Below the pieces are notes generated by a model. The model did not search any database, was not told the DNA's origin, and saw only the letters and a list, made by a program, of their open reading frames with translations. Positions 7,597-17,240 of a DNA stretch of 64,000 nucleotides are shown piece after piece. Source of the stretch: an uncultured Gellertiella sp. (lineage in GTDB: Bacteria; Pseudomonadota; Alphaproteobacteria; Rhizobiales; Rhizobiaceae); NCBI RefSeq assembly GCF_963457605.1, contig NZ_OY735139.1, forward strand, positions 744,001-808,000, written 5' to 3'. Every line of letters starts with the position of its first letter. Position 1 is the stretch's first letter. The position numbers were made by a program, and so were the translations under genes.

Positions 7597-9033
7597 TCAG
7601 TTCCTTACCATTTCCCGGGCCGCGACAGGGCGGCGGACCAGCGCTTCCGACTGGTCAAAATTGGCACCCGCCACCGCATCGCCGATGATCACCATGACAG
7701 GGCCGGTGAGTTCATCGCGAAATTCGAGGTCGGGCAGGTCTTTCAGCGTGCCATGCAGCAGCCGCCGGTTCTTGCGGCTGGCATTTTCGACAACGGCAAC
7801 GGTCGTATCCCGGGCAAGGCCGGCGTCCATCAGCCGTCCGGCCACCGAGGCGGCAACCGACCGGCCCATGTAGACGGCAATGGTGGCACCCGAGATCGCA
7901 AGGCTCGCCCAGTCGGGCAGCACGTCGCCGGCCAGGTCATGGCCGGTGGTGAAGATCAGCGACGAGGCGACACCGCGCAGCGTCAGCGGCAGCTCGAAAT
8001 CGGCAGCAGCGGCAAAGGCCGAGGTGATGCCGGGAACGATTTCATAGGAAACACCGGCCTCGCGCAGCGCCGCCATTTCTTCCATGGCACGCCCGTAAAT
8101 CAGGGGATCGCCGGATTTCAGCCGCACCACCCGCTTGCCTTCCAGCCCGAGCCTGACCAGCAGCGCGCTGATTTCGGCCTGCGATTTCGAATGGCAACCC
8201 TTGCGCTTGCCGACGGAAATCCGCTCGGCGTCGCGGCGGCCCATGTCGACGATTTCCTGCGGCACCAGCGCATCGAAAACCAGCACATCGGCTTCCATCA
8301 TCACCCGCTGGGCGCGCAGCGTCAGGAGGTCTTCCGCCCCCGGCCCTGCCCCCACCAGCCAGACATGGCCTTCCGGCCTGTCGCTGGCGCGCAGCAGCCG
8401 GGTCGCCGACCGGCGTGCGGCGCTGAGGTCGCCCTGATGGACGGCTTCGGCCACGGAGCCCGAAAAGAACCGCCGCCAGAAGATCCGCCGCGCCACGCCC
8501 TTCGGCAGCAGTCGTTCGACCGCGCGGCGATACTGACTGGCCAGCGTCGCCAGCCGCCCGAGCGAGGGCGCGAGCATCTGGTCGATCTCGGCCCGGATCA
8601 TCTGTGCCAGTACCGGCCCCGCCCCTTCGGTGCCGATGGCAACCGAGACCGGGGCGCGATTGACCAGCGCCGGGGTGATGAAATCGCAATGGTCCGGCTG
8701 GTCGACCGCATTGGCCGGCACTTTCCCGGCCCGCGCCGCCGCCACGATCTCGCGGTCGAGCGCCGGATTGCCGGTCGCGGCAAACACCAGCGTCATGCCA
8801 CTGACCTGCGCCGCATCGAAACGGGCTGGCACATGGGCGATCCCTTCGGCTTCCAGAAAGGCGCGATAGGACGGCTCCGGGTTTTCGGCATAGGCGACAA
8901 TCCGGGCGGTGGTGTTTTTCAGCAAGCGGGCCTTGGCATGGGCTTCATCGCCCTCGCCGAACACGGCGACGGTCTTTCCGGCGACACGGAAAAACGCCGG
9001 GAAGGTGTTCAGCTGATCTCTCGCCTCTGGCAT
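7597..9033 (-). CDS. cysG: Siroheme synthase (dehydrogenase/ferrochelatase + uroporphyrinogen-III methyltransferase)
   Basis: A fused enzyme of about 478 residues that makes siroheme from uroporphyrinogen III for CysI. The N-terminal half carries the CysG_N Rossmann domain (AVFGEGDEAHAKARLL; FAATGNPALD). The C-terminal half is a SUMT domain (VWLVGAGPGAEDLLTLRA, then VVRLKSGDPLIYGRAMEE and EIVPGITSA). It is the promoter-proximal gene of the operon cysG-DUF2849-cysI-DUF934. The start at 9033 is preferred for its AGGA box; an in-frame ATG at 9051 is the alternative, and the frame extends further upstream without supporting signals. Confidence 0.93.
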   Translation of the reverse strand: MPEARDQLNTFPAFFRVAGKTVAVFGEGDEAHAKARLLKNTTARIVAYAENPEPSYRAFLEAEGIAHVPARFDAAQVSGMTLVFAATGNPALDREIVAAARAGKVPANAVDQPDHCDFITPALVNRAPVSVAIGTEGAGPVLAQMIRAEIDQMLAPSLGRLATLASQYRRAVERLLPKGVARRIFWRRFFSGSVAEAVHQGDLSAARRSATRLLRASDRPEGHVWLVGAGPGAEDLLTLRAQRVMMEADVLVFDALVPQEIVDMGRRDAERISVGKRKGCHSKSQAEISALLVRLGLEGKRVVRLKSGDPLIYGRAMEEMAALREAGVSYEIVPGITSAFAAAADFELPLTLRGVASSLIFTTGHDLAGDVLPDWASLAISGATIAVYMGRSVAASVAGRLMDAGLARDTTVAVVENASRKNRRLLHGTLKDLPDLEFRDELTGPVMVIIGDAVAGANFDQSEALVRRPVAAREMVRN

Positions 9034-9329
9034 GTGATGGTCCTGTCTCATGAGGCCGCAACTATCGCCTTTTGTCGCAATATATTGAAGAAACAGAAAT
9101 TCCTGCGCTGTTCCGTCCCGGTATTTCTGTGCTCGCTCCCCGCCATTCCGGAGCAAATCTCACCCGGCGGGCCATAACGGCTGCGGCGGGCGGAGACAAG
9201 GGGATAGTCCGGAAAGAGGCCGGGGAGATGCCCGGGAAGATGCCCGGGAAGATGATTGACTCCTCGTGGCTTTTGCTTTGAGGTGCGGACCAGACCGCTA
9301 AAACATTCGCCCTTCAAGGAAGTTCCGCC

Positions 9330-9917
9330 GTGTCCGACCCGTCCCTTGCCCCGCGCCTCCTCGATGTCCTTGAAAACGATATCATTCCGCTGACACGAAA
9401 AGGCGTGGTGCTCGGCAACAAGGTGTTCGGGGCGGCCGTGTTGCGCAAATCCGACCTGTCGCTGGTGCTGGCCGAAACCAACAACGAGCTGGAAAACCCG
9501 CTCTGGCACGGCGAGGTGCATCTGCTGAAGCGCTTCTATGAGCTTGGCGAACGGCCCGACACCCGCGACCTGATCTTTTTCTCCACCCACGAGCCCTGCA
9601 CGATGTGCATGTCGGCGATCACCTGGGCGGGCTTTGACAATTTCAGCTATTTCTTCTCCTACGAGGACAGCCGTGACGCCTTTGCCATTCCGCATGACCT
9701 GAAGATCCTGAAGGACGTGTTCGGGCTGGAACCGGGCGGCTATCGCAAGACCAATGCCTTCTGGCATTCCGCCTCCGTCGCCGAGATGGTGGCGGCATCG
9801 CCGGAGCCGCAGAAATCCGCGCTTGCTGCCCGGATGGACCGCATCCGCGCCACCTATGCCGGGCTGTCCGAGACCTACCAGCAGTCCAAATCCGGCAATT
9901 CCATTCCGCTGAACTGA
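9330..9917 (+). CDS. Nucleoside/nucleotide deaminase-family protein
   Basis: A 195-residue zinc-dependent deaminase of the cytidine/deoxycytidylate superfamily. H60-G-E62 supplies the zinc histidine and the proton-shuttling glutamate, and PC90-T-M-C93 supplies the two zinc cysteines. It is larger than TadA and lacks TadA's typical N-terminus, so guanine-, cytosine- or another base-deaminating activity is possible; the substrate is not clear. It begins with GTG behind AAGGAAG and ends eight bases before mazG, so the two are probably co-transcribed as a nucleotide-sanitation pair. Confidence 0.82.
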   Translation: MSDPSLAPRLLDVLENDIIPLTRKGVVLGNKVFGAAVLRKSDLSLVLAETNNELENPLWHGEVHLLKRFYELGERPDTRDLIFFSTHEPCTMCMSAITWAGFDNFSYFFSYEDSRDAFAIPHDLKILKDVFGLEPGGYRKTNAFWHSASVAEMVAASPEPQKSALAARMDRIRATYAGLSETYQQSKSGNSIPLN

Positions 9918-9924
9918 GCATCCC

Positions 9925-10773
9925 ATGACCATCACCCCTTCCGGCGACATCCAGCGCCTCCTCGAGATCATGGCGGCGCTGCGCACGCCTGAGACCGGCT
10001 GCCCCTGGGACCTCGTCCAGAGTTTCGAGACCATCAAGACCTATACGCTGGAGGAGGCCTATGAGGTGGCCGATGCCATCGAGCGGCGGGACATGGATGA
10101 CCTGTGCGAGGAGCTGGGCGACCTGCTGCTGCAGGTGGTGTTTCATGCCCGCATGGCGGAAGAGGCGGGCGACTTTGCTTTCGGGGATGTGGTCCGGGCG
10201 ATCACCACCAAGATGATCCGCCGCCATCCGCATGTCTTTGCCCGCTCCGGCGCCGACACGCCTGATGCGGTGAAGCTGCAATGGGACGAGATCAAGCAGC
10301 AGGAAAAGCGCGAACGTGCCGAACGCCGGGCCCGGCGCGGCGTGACGGAAGAAGCCAAATCAGGTCATCTCGGCAGCGTGCAGCGCAGTTTCCCGGCGCT
10401 GACCGAGGCACTGAAATTGCAGGAACAGGCAGCGAAAGTCGGTTTCGACTGGTCGACCGCCGAGCCGATCCTCGACAAGATCGAGGAGGAAATCGGCGAA
10501 TTGCGCGCCGCCCTGAAACAGGGCCGCCCTGACCGGGTTGCCGACGAACTCGGCGACCTGATCTTTGCCACCGTCAATATCGGTCGCCACGTCCGGGCCG
10601 ATCCGGAAATGGCGCTACGCGGCACCAATACCAAATTCCGCCGCCGCTTTTCCCATATCGAACAACAGCTTGCCGCCCATGGCGAAACACTGGAGGGTGC
10701 CACGCTGGAGCGGATGGAGGAGCTTTGGCAGCAGGCAAAAGGGCTGGAAAAGGACGGCAGCCGTTCAACGTGA
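9925..10773 (+). CDS. mazG: Nucleoside triphosphate pyrophosphohydrolase MazG
   Basis: A 282-residue all-alpha NTP pyrophosphohydrolase with two tandem MazG domains, as in E. coli MazG. Each has the metal-binding EExxE...ExxD pattern: EEAYE/EELGD around residues 43-66, and EEEIGE/DELGD in the second half. The enzyme hydrolyses canonical and damaged (d)NTPs to NMP and PPi. The neighbouring deaminase eight bases upstream fits nucleotide-pool cleaning. It converges on hflX, whose stop is only 24 bases away. Confidence 0.95.
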   Translation: MTITPSGDIQRLLEIMAALRTPETGCPWDLVQSFETIKTYTLEEAYEVADAIERRDMDDLCEELGDLLLQVVFHARMAEEAGDFAFGDVVRAITTKMIRRHPHVFARSGADTPDAVKLQWDEIKQQEKRERAERRARRGVTEEAKSGHLGSVQRSFPALTEALKLQEQAAKVGFDWSTAEPILDKIEEEIGELRAALKQGRPDRVADELGDLIFATVNIGRHVRADPEMALRGTNTKFRRRFSHIEQQLAAHGETLEGATLERMEELWQQAKGLEKDGSRST

Positions 10774-10796
10774 GGTGACGGCGACCGGAGACACAC

Positions 10797-12242
10797 TCAC
10801 CAGTCCTGCTTTGGCCTGGCATTGCCCATGCGGCCATCGAGTTCGAGGGACTGGCTTTCGGTGAGGCGGAGGTCGAGGCGGACGGAACCGTCTTCGAGGT
10901 CTTCGCGCTCGTCCACCGCCGCATTGCTGTACACCCAGGGCAGGAGTTTCAGCTGGTCGGCACGCAGCACCACGCTGGTTTCGGTCATCACGCCGGACAG
11001 GCGGCGCTGGATCTCTTGCATCAGGCGGTCGAGACCGGTGCCGGTGATGGCGGAAACCGCAATGGCGTTCTCCGTCGTCCCGGCCTTCTGGACGAGGGTT
11101 TCGGCGGCTTCCGGGTCGAGCCGGTCGATCTTGTTCCAGACTTCGATGATCCGGGCGCTGCGGTCCTTGTCGTCAATGCCGAGATCATCAAGGATGCGGT
11201 TGACGTCGCCGGCCTGTGCGCCATTGTCGGGATCGGAGAGATCGCGGACATGCAGGATGATGTCGGCTTCCAGCACCTCTTCCAGCGTTGCCCGGAAGGC
11301 GGCGACCAGATGGGTCGGGAGGTCGGAGATGAAACCCACCGTATCCGACAGGATGACGGTGCGGCCATGCGGCAGTTTCATGCGGCGCAGCGTCGGGTCG
11401 AGCGTGGCAAACAGCATGTCTTCGGCAAGCACCCCTGCCCCGGTGATCCGGTTGAACAAAGTCGATTTCCCGGCATTGGTATAGCCGACCAGCGCCACGA
11501 TCGGATGCGGCACCTTGCGGCGCTTGGCGCGATGCAACTGGCGGGTGCGCACCACCTGCTCCAGTTCGCGCTCCAGCCGGATGATCTTTTCCTGCAGCAT
11601 GCGCCGGTCGGCCTCGATCTGGGTTTCACCGGGACCACCCATGAAGCCCGCACCACCGCGCTGACGCTCAAGGTGGGTCCAGGAGCGCACCAGACGGCCC
11701 TTCTGATAGTTGAGATGGGCAAGCTCCACCTGCAGCGTGCCCTCCTTGGTGGAGGCGCGACGACCGAAGATTTCGAGGATCAGGCCGGTGCGGTCGATGA
11801 CCTTGGCATTCCACGCCTTTTCCAGATTGCGCTGCTGCACCGGGGTCAGGGGATGGTCGACAATGACAAGTCCGGCATTGTGCTCTTCCAGCTTTTCGCC
11901 GATTTCCTCGATCTTGCCGGTGCCAAGCAGCGTCGCCGGGCGCGGCGCGGTGATCGGCACGATCAGGCCTTCGGCAATCTCGAGCTCGATGGCGCGGGCA
12001 AGGCCGATTGCCTCTTCAAGCCGCGCCTCGTTCGAGCGGACCGGCGGCAGCGGTGCGGCATCCAGCGCCTGGCCGCGCGCCGGGCGACCCTGCTGCTTCA
12101 GCACGGGAATGATGACGATGGCACACATGTCATCGCGGTGCCGCTCTTCAACGGGAATGATCGATTCGGTCGTGGTGTCGCGAGTGGTAATGGTGCTTGT
12201 CCTGCTTGGCTGGTTGTTTCCGGCAAGGCCGGTCTTCGTCAA
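10797..12242 (-). CDS. hflX: GTPase HflX
   Basis: A ribosome-binding GTPase of up to 481 residues. The N-terminal HflX domain is followed by the coiled linker containing GGPGETQIEADRRML, and then the G domain with G1 GYTNAGKST, switch II DTVGFISDLP and G4 NKID. HflX splits stalled 70S ribosomes under stress. Location downstream of hfq is conserved. The start is uncertain: the longest frame begins with TTG at 12242 and no clear ribosome-binding site. A second possibility is the ATT of the ITTRDTTTES segment (near 12193), preceded by AGGA. Confidence 0.93.
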   Translation of the reverse strand: MTKTGLAGNNQPSRTSTITTRDTTTESIIPVEERHRDDMCAIVIIPVLKQQGRPARGQALDAAPLPPVRSNEARLEEAIGLARAIELEIAEGLIVPITAPRPATLLGTGKIEEIGEKLEEHNAGLVIVDHPLTPVQQRNLEKAWNAKVIDRTGLILEIFGRRASTKEGTLQVELAHLNYQKGRLVRSWTHLERQRGGAGFMGGPGETQIEADRRMLQEKIIRLERELEQVVRTRQLHRAKRRKVPHPIVALVGYTNAGKSTLFNRITGAGVLAEDMLFATLDPTLRRMKLPHGRTVILSDTVGFISDLPTHLVAAFRATLEEVLEADIILHVRDLSDPDNGAQAGDVNRILDDLGIDDKDRSARIIEVWNKIDRLDPEAAETLVQKAGTTENAIAVSAITGTGLDRLMQEIQRRLSGVMTETSVVLRADQLKLLPWVYSNAAVDEREDLEDGSVRLDLRLTESQSLELDGRMGNARPKQDW

Positions 12243-12270
12243 TGCTGACCGGAAGGTGAGGTCCGAACAG

Positions 12271-12294
12271 AAAAAGCGCGCCTGGACGGCGCGC
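12271..12294 (-). terminator. Rho-independent terminator between hfq and hflX
   Basis: GCGCGCC-TGGAC-GGCGCGC stem followed, on the minus strand, by T5. It would end or attenuate the hfq transcript before hflX. Confidence 0.7.
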
Positions 12295-12356
12295 GTGGTT
12301 TCAGTGAGATGGTTCCCCGCCTGTCACCCGTCAAGGGGACAAGCCAACCGGTTCGA

Positions 12357-12599
12357 TCAGGAAGCCTGTTCCTCGGATTCAAACATCTGCATCGGCTGGC
12401 CGGGCATGATGGTGGAAATCGCATGCTTGTAGACCAGCTGCGAGTGGCCGTCGCGGCGCAGCAACACGCAGAAATTATCAAAAGATGTGACAACGCCGGT
12501 GAGCTTGACACCGTTGATCAGAAATATTGTCAGGGAAATCTTCTGCTTGCGAACTGTATTGAGAAACAAGTCCTGCAAGTTCTGAGAACGTTCCGCCAT
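12357..12599 (-). CDS. hfq: RNA chaperone Hfq
   Basis: An 80-residue Sm-like hexameric RNA chaperone that pairs small RNAs with mRNAs. The Sm1 motif ([17 protein letters not shown]) and Sm2 motif ([11 protein letters not shown]) are intact. QNLQDLFLN at the N-terminus is the distal/proximal-face signature, and the short acidic tail (ESEEQAS) is typical of rhizobial Hfq. It lies downstream of the ntrYX-dat group and upstream of hflX, the conserved order. Confidence 0.97.
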   Translation of the reverse strand: MAERSQNLQDLFLNTVRKQKISLTIFLINGVKLTGVVTSFDNFCVLLRRDGHSQLVYKHAISTIMPGQPMQMFESEEQAS

Positions 12600-12710
12600 G
12601 GCGCCGATTCTTTCTATCGTTCTTGCCGGTTCGACGACCGGATCATTTCATATGTCCACCCACGGGTCGAAACCATGCCCCCTCGCATGCCACGCCCCGG
12701 AAATTGAGTA

Positions 12711-13574
12711 TCAAATCGGCGTCTTTTCCGCAATGTCGAAAAAGGCTTCGCGTATTTTCTGTGAGGTGCTGCCGGGGTGGCCATTGGCGACCGGCTGGCC
12801 GTCGATGGAAACCACGGGAAAACAGATACTTGTGGCGGCGGTGATGAAGACTTCGCGTGCTGCCCGCATCTCTTCGACGCTGAAGCGGCGTTCTTCAACG
12901 GCAATTCCAAGCCGGGCGGTGATATCCATCAGGGTTGTGCGGGTGACACCCTTCAGGATCCCCTGATCGGCAGGCCGGGTGACCAGAACGCCGTTGCCGT
13001 CGACGATCCAGACATTGGTCGCCGCCCCCTCGGTCACCATGCCCCCGGCATCGACATAGATCGCTTCCGCAGCCCCTGCTTCCTTCGCCTGCTGGCGTGC
13101 CATGCAGTTGGGAAGCAGGCCAACGGTCTTGATGTCGACGCGGTCCCAGCGGTTGTCGGGAAGCGTGATGACGCCGATGCCATTCATATTCTTGCGGGCA
13201 ATGATCGAGGGATCGGTGCTTTTCGCGGTCACCACCACCGTCATCGGCGTGCCCGGCGGCGGAAACACGTGGTCGCGGCGCGCGGCACCGCGCGTCACCT
13301 GGAGGTAGTAGAGGCCGTTCTTCACGTGATTGCGGCGCAGCACCTCGCGGATCACCTGGGTCAGCGCTGCCCGGCTCATCGGCATCGCCATGCCGAGTTC
13401 GCCAAGCGAGCGTTCGAGGCGGTTGAGGTGGCGGGTGAGATCGACGATGAAGCCGTGGCGGACCTCGCAGACTTCATAGACGCCATCGGCAAACTGAAAG
13501 CCCCGGTCCTCCACATGTACCGCCGCGTCCGTATGGCGGTCATAGCGTCCATTCACATAGGCAATTCTCGGCAT
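12711..13574 (-). CDS. dat: D-amino-acid aminotransferase (class IV)
   Basis: A 287-residue fold-type IV PLP enzyme. K149 in DIKTVGLLPN is the Schiff-base lysine, and E182 in MVTEGAATN is the residue that contacts the pyridine nitrogen. RGFQFADGVYE near the N-terminus is typical of D-amino-acid transaminases rather than IlvE. It would interconvert D-alanine/2-oxoglutarate and pyruvate/D-glutamate, supplying precursors for cell wall or using D-amino acids. Its place between ntrX and hfq is a conserved rhizobial arrangement. Confidence 0.88.
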   Translation of the reverse strand: MPRIAYVNGRYDRHTDAAVHVEDRGFQFADGVYEVCEVRHGFIVDLTRHLNRLERSLGELGMAMPMSRAALTQVIREVLRRNHVKNGLYYLQVTRGAARRDHVFPPPGTPMTVVVTAKSTDPSIIARKNMNGIGVITLPDNRWDRVDIKTVGLLPNCMARQQAKEAGAAEAIYVDAGGMVTEGAATNVWIVDGNGVLVTRPADQGILKGVTRTTLMDITARLGIAVEERRFSVEEMRAAREVFITAATSICFPVVSIDGQPVANGHPGSTSQKIREAFFDIAEKTPI

Positions 13575-13628
13575 GGGGTCCTCGGCGGTATGAGGGATGG
13601 ATGGGAGGAAGGAGACAGCGGCGTCCGG

Positions 13629-14998
13629 TCAGACGCCGAGGGATTTCAGCTTGCGATGCAGGGCGGAACGCTCCATGCCGACAAATTCGGCAGTGCGCGA
13701 GATATTGCCGCCGAAACGGTTGATCTGTGCCACCAGATAATCACGCTCGAACATTTCGCGGGCCTCGCGCAGCGGCAGGGTCATGATGTGGTAATCGCTG
13801 TTGCCGGAGACTTTCGGCAACATGTCGCCGAGGTCGGTCGGCAGCATGTCGGCGGTGATCGCCGTCCCCGGACCGTCGGTGCTGGCAAGGATCATCAGCC
13901 GCTCGATATTGTTGCGCAGCTGGCGGATATTGCCGGCCAGTCATGGGCCTGCAGCACCGCCATCGCGTCATCGCCGATCTTGCGGGCCTTGATGCCAGCC
14001 TGTTCGGAAATCTGCCGCATGAACATGTCGACCAGAAACGGAATGTCCTCCCGGCGCTCGGCCAGTGGCGGCACGCGGATCGGCACCACCGCCAGCCGGT
14101 GATAGAGATCCTCGCGGAACGTGCCCTCGGCGATATGGCTTTCCAGGTGATAGGCGGTGGAGGAAATGATCCGCACATCCACCTTCACCCGCTTGGAGCC
14201 GCCGACCCGTTCGAATTGCTGGTCGACCAGCACGCGGAGAATCTTGTTCTGGGTCTCGCGCGGCATTTCGCCGACTTCGTCGAGATAGAGAATGCCGCGA
14301 TGCGCCTCTTCCAGCGCGCCGATCTTGCGGGCCTGGCCGGGGGCCCCTTCCGTGCCGAACAGCGCCACTTCCATGCGGTCAGGGGTGATGGCGGCGGCAT
14401 TCAGCGCCACGAAGGGACCGGTGGCACGCGAGGACTTGCGGTGAATCAGCCGGGCGACCAGTTCCTTGCCGGAGCCGGAGGGGCCGAGGATCATGATGCG
14501 GCTGTTGGTCGGCGAGACCTTCTCGATGGTCTGGCGCAGCTGCGAGACGGCAACCGAGGTGCCGACCAGTTCGGCATGGTCGCCTGCCCGCTTCTTCAGC
14601 TCGCTGACTTCCTTGCGCAGTTTCGAGGTTTCGAGCGCCCGTTCGGCAACGAGGATCAGCCGGTCGGCCTTGAACGGCTTTTCGATGAAATCGAAGGCGC
14701 CCCGGCGCAGTGCCGAGACGGCGGTTTCGATATTGCCATGGCCCGAAATCATCACCACCGGCAGATCCGGATGGCGGGCCTTGATTTCGTCAAGCAGGGC
14801 GAGACCGTCGAGCTTGCTGCCCTGCATCCAGATATCGAGGAAGACCAGACGCGGCACGCGGTCGGAAATCGCCGCCAGAGCGCTGTCGCTGTCATGGGCG
14901 GTGCGGGTCTCGTGGCCCTCGTCGGAGAGAATGCCCGATACGATCTCGCGGATGTCTTCTTCGTCATCGACGACCAGGATGTCAGACGCCATCGGCAT
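13629..14998 (-). pseudogene. ntrX: Nitrogen regulator NtrX, interrupted by a single-base frameshift
   Basis: A sigma-54-type response regulator split over two frames. The first frame (14998-13895) holds the receiver domain (phospho-acceptor D55 in FLDIWM) and the AAA+ domain (Walker A GPSGSGKE, 172-179), without a GAFTGA loop, as is normal for NtrX. It runs normally to AHDWP and then reads an unrelated tail. The second frame (13895-13629) resumes exactly with the expected sequence MILASTDGPGT and carries the Fis-type helix-turn-helix (RTAEFVGMERSALHRKLKSL). Restoring one G in the GG run at about 13933-13935 (TGGCCGG(G)CAATATC) gives the normal DWPGNIRQLRNN. Either a homopolymer sequencing error or a true mutation explains it. 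Confidence 0.85.
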
Positions 14999-17240
14999 AT
15001 TCCTTGTTTTTCTTGTCCTGCATCAGCGCCTGATCGAGGCGCGGCAGGAGTACCCGGATCATGGCACCACGGCCATGGTCGAATTCGGCAGGCGCATCAT
15101 GCAGTTCGATCTGCCCGCCATGCTCCTCTATGATCTTCTTGACGATGGCGAGGCCAAGGCCGGTGCCCTTCTCCCGCATCGTCATGTAGGGCTCGAGAAT
15201 CCGGTGGCGGTTTTCCTGCGGCAGGCCACGGCCGTTGTCGATGATATCGACCAGGAACTGGTCGCGCTCCGGATCGAAATGCGAGCGGACGAGAACCCGG
15301 CCCTCGCCGCGCCCCTCCTCGCCTGCCACGGATTCGATGGATTCGACGGCGTTCTTGATCAGATTGCCAAAGGCCTGCCCCAGCATCCGCCCGTCGAACA
15401 GGCCGATCTGCGCGACCTCGTCAAATTCGCGCTCGAAGGCGATGTGGGTCGTGCCCATCTCGCGCAGGAACATCGCGTCGCGCAGGATCTCGCGCAGGTC
15501 GCTGTCCTGCTTGGTCGGCTTCGGCATCCGGGCAAAGGCGGAGAATTCGTCGACCATCCGCCCGATGTCGCCAACCTGCCGGACAATCGTGTCGGTGCAC
15601 TGGTCGAAGACGGGCCGGTCGGCCTCGGCGATCTGCTTGCCGAAGCGCCGCCGGATGCGCTCGGCCGAGAGCTGGATCGGGGTCAGCGGATTCTTGATTT
15701 CATGGGCAATGCGCCGCGCCACATCGGCCCAGGCGGTCGAGCGCTGGGCGATCACCAGATCGGTGATGTCATCGAGCGTAATGACGAAACTGTCGGAGGT
15801 ATCGCGGGTTTCCTCGCGCGTCACCTGCACCGAAAGCGTGCGCTCCTTGCCGGTGCGCACCAGATCGATCTGCTTGCGGAAATCGCTGCGGGCCCGCCCG
15901 GCGGCTTCCGTCAGCACCGCATCGACCTCGGGCGCAATTTCGCCCAGACTCTTGCCAAGCAGATCTTCCGCCTTGCGGCCCAAAAGGATTTCGGCGGACG
16001 GATTGACGATGGTGATCCGCCGGTCCTCCTCGACGCCGATCACGGCTGCGGTCACGCCGGACAGTACCGCCTCGATGAAACGCCGGCGGTCGTCCACTTC
16101 ATCCTTGGCTTCGAGAATTTCGTCGCGCTGGGTGCGGATTTCGGTGATCATCTTGTTGAAGGTGCGCGACAGGCTGCCGACATCGCCATCGGCGGCGCGC
16201 ACCGGCACCACGACATTCATGTTGCCGGCCGCCACGCTGTCCGCCGCATTGATCAACAGGCGGATCGGCCGGACGATCCGGTCGGCAACGGCAATCGCCG
16301 TCCAGATGGCGGCGAGCAGCACGATCAGCGCAAAGCCGAGATAGAGCACGGCAAAGGCCACCTGAAGCGAGGTCCGGTTTGCCTCCATCGCCTCGTATTC
16401 GGCGGAATTGGCCTTCACCTCGTGCATGGCCCGCATCACATTCGGATCCACCGCCCGGATCGTGTAGAGATGGGCACCGGTGATGTCCTTCAGTTGCATG
16501 ATGGCGCCGACAAGGTTGGTCTCGCCCGGCGGGATCAGTGTCGGCTGGCCTGCCAGCGACGAGGCCAGCGCATCCTTTGGCACCGCAGGCAACGGGTTTT
16601 CCGTCTTGATATTGGCCGCAACGATGACCGAACCGTCAGCCCGCAACAGTGACGCCCCGAGAATGCCGCGACCACGGGCCTGACGGGTCAGGAGTTCGAT
16701 GAAACCGTTGCGATCCAAATTGAACAGCACCCGGTTGTGGTCGAGATCATTGGCCATTGCCAGTGTCTGGCCCTGCAGATAGGCCGCGTTTTCCAGCACA
16801 TAGGCCTGGGCCACATTCATCGAATTGCGCACGATCGACTGGGTCCGCAGGGAGAACCAGCGATCCAGACCGACACTCAGCGTCAGGCTGGCAAAAATCG
16901 CCACGAGGATGGCGGGGGTGATGGCAACGATGGAAAACAGCGCGACGATGCGCACATGCAGGCGCGCGGCAGCCCGGCCACGGTTGCGGGCCTTCCACAG
17001 ACGGCCGATCTCCCTGACGATCAGGAAAATCAGCCCGAGGACAAACAGCGAGTTCAGCACGGCGGAGGCGATGACAACCGGTCGGGTCGGTGCAAGCGGC
17101 GTCACGCCAAGCAGCACGAACAGGGTCAGGACCGCGCAGATCAGCGCGCCCGCCGCAAGCCCGAGGCCGGGTATGGCGAAACGGGCACGCCGGTCCCGGG
17201 TGCCGCCCGCTCCCTCGTCCTCGTCTGATGCCGTCAGCAT
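14982..17240 (-). CDS. ntrY: Sensor histidine kinase NtrY
   Basis: A 752-residue membrane kinase. Two N-terminal hydrophobic helices (LAAGALICAVLTLFVLL; NSLFVLGLIFLIVREI) are followed by a third, a periplasmic sensor region and a fourth (VLYLGFALIVLLAAIWTAI), and then HAMP, PAS (residues ~390-480), HisKA with the phospho-accepting H in [13 protein letters not shown], and HATPase_c (NLIKNAVES, DNGRGLP, GTGLGLAIVKKI). It phosphorylates NtrX and takes part in nitrogen and redox signalling. The start at 17240 follows GGGGGA; the longer frame lacks a ribosome-binding site. The stop overlaps the ntrX start by 17 bases. Confidence 0.94.
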   Translation of the reverse strand: MLTASDEDEGAGGTRDRRARFAIPGLGLAAGALICAVLTLFVLLGVTPLAPTRPVVIASAVLNSLFVLGLIFLIVREIGRLWKARNRGRAAARLHVRIVALFSIVAITPAILVAIFASLTLSVGLDRWFSLRTQSIVRNSMNVAQAYVLENAAYLQGQTLAMANDLDHNRVLFNLDRNGFIELLTRQARGRGILGASLLRADGSVIVAANIKTENPLPAVPKDALASSLAGQPTLIPPGETNLVGAIMQLKDITGAHLYTIRAVDPNVMRAMHEVKANSAEYEAMEANRTSLQVAFAVLYLGFALIVLLAAIWTAIAVADRIVRPIRLLINAADSVAAGNMNVVVPVRAADGDVGSLSRTFNKMITEIRTQRDEILEAKDEVDDRRRFIEAVLSGVTAAVIGVEEDRRITIVNPSAEILLGRKAEDLLGKSLGEIAPEVDAVLTEAAGRARSDFRKQIDLVRTGKERTLSVQVTREETRDTSDSFVITLDDITDLVIAQRSTAWADVARRIAHEIKNPLTPIQLSAERIRRRFGKQIAEADRPVFDQCTDTIVRQVGDIGRMVDEFSAFARMPKPTKQDSDLREILRDAMFLREMGTTHIAFEREFDEVAQIGLFDGRMLGQAFGNLIKNAVESIESVAGEEGRGEGRVLVRSHFDPERDQFLVDIIDNGRGLPQENRHRILEPYMTMREKGTGLGLAIVKKIIEEHGGQIELHDAPAEFDHGRGAMIRVLLPRLDQALMQDKKNKEYADGV

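Noticed and set aside
9210-9260. Tandem GATGCCCGGGAA repeat upstream of the deaminase gene
   Set aside because: Only two short units in a GC-rich leader; likely chance duplication with no regulatory signature.
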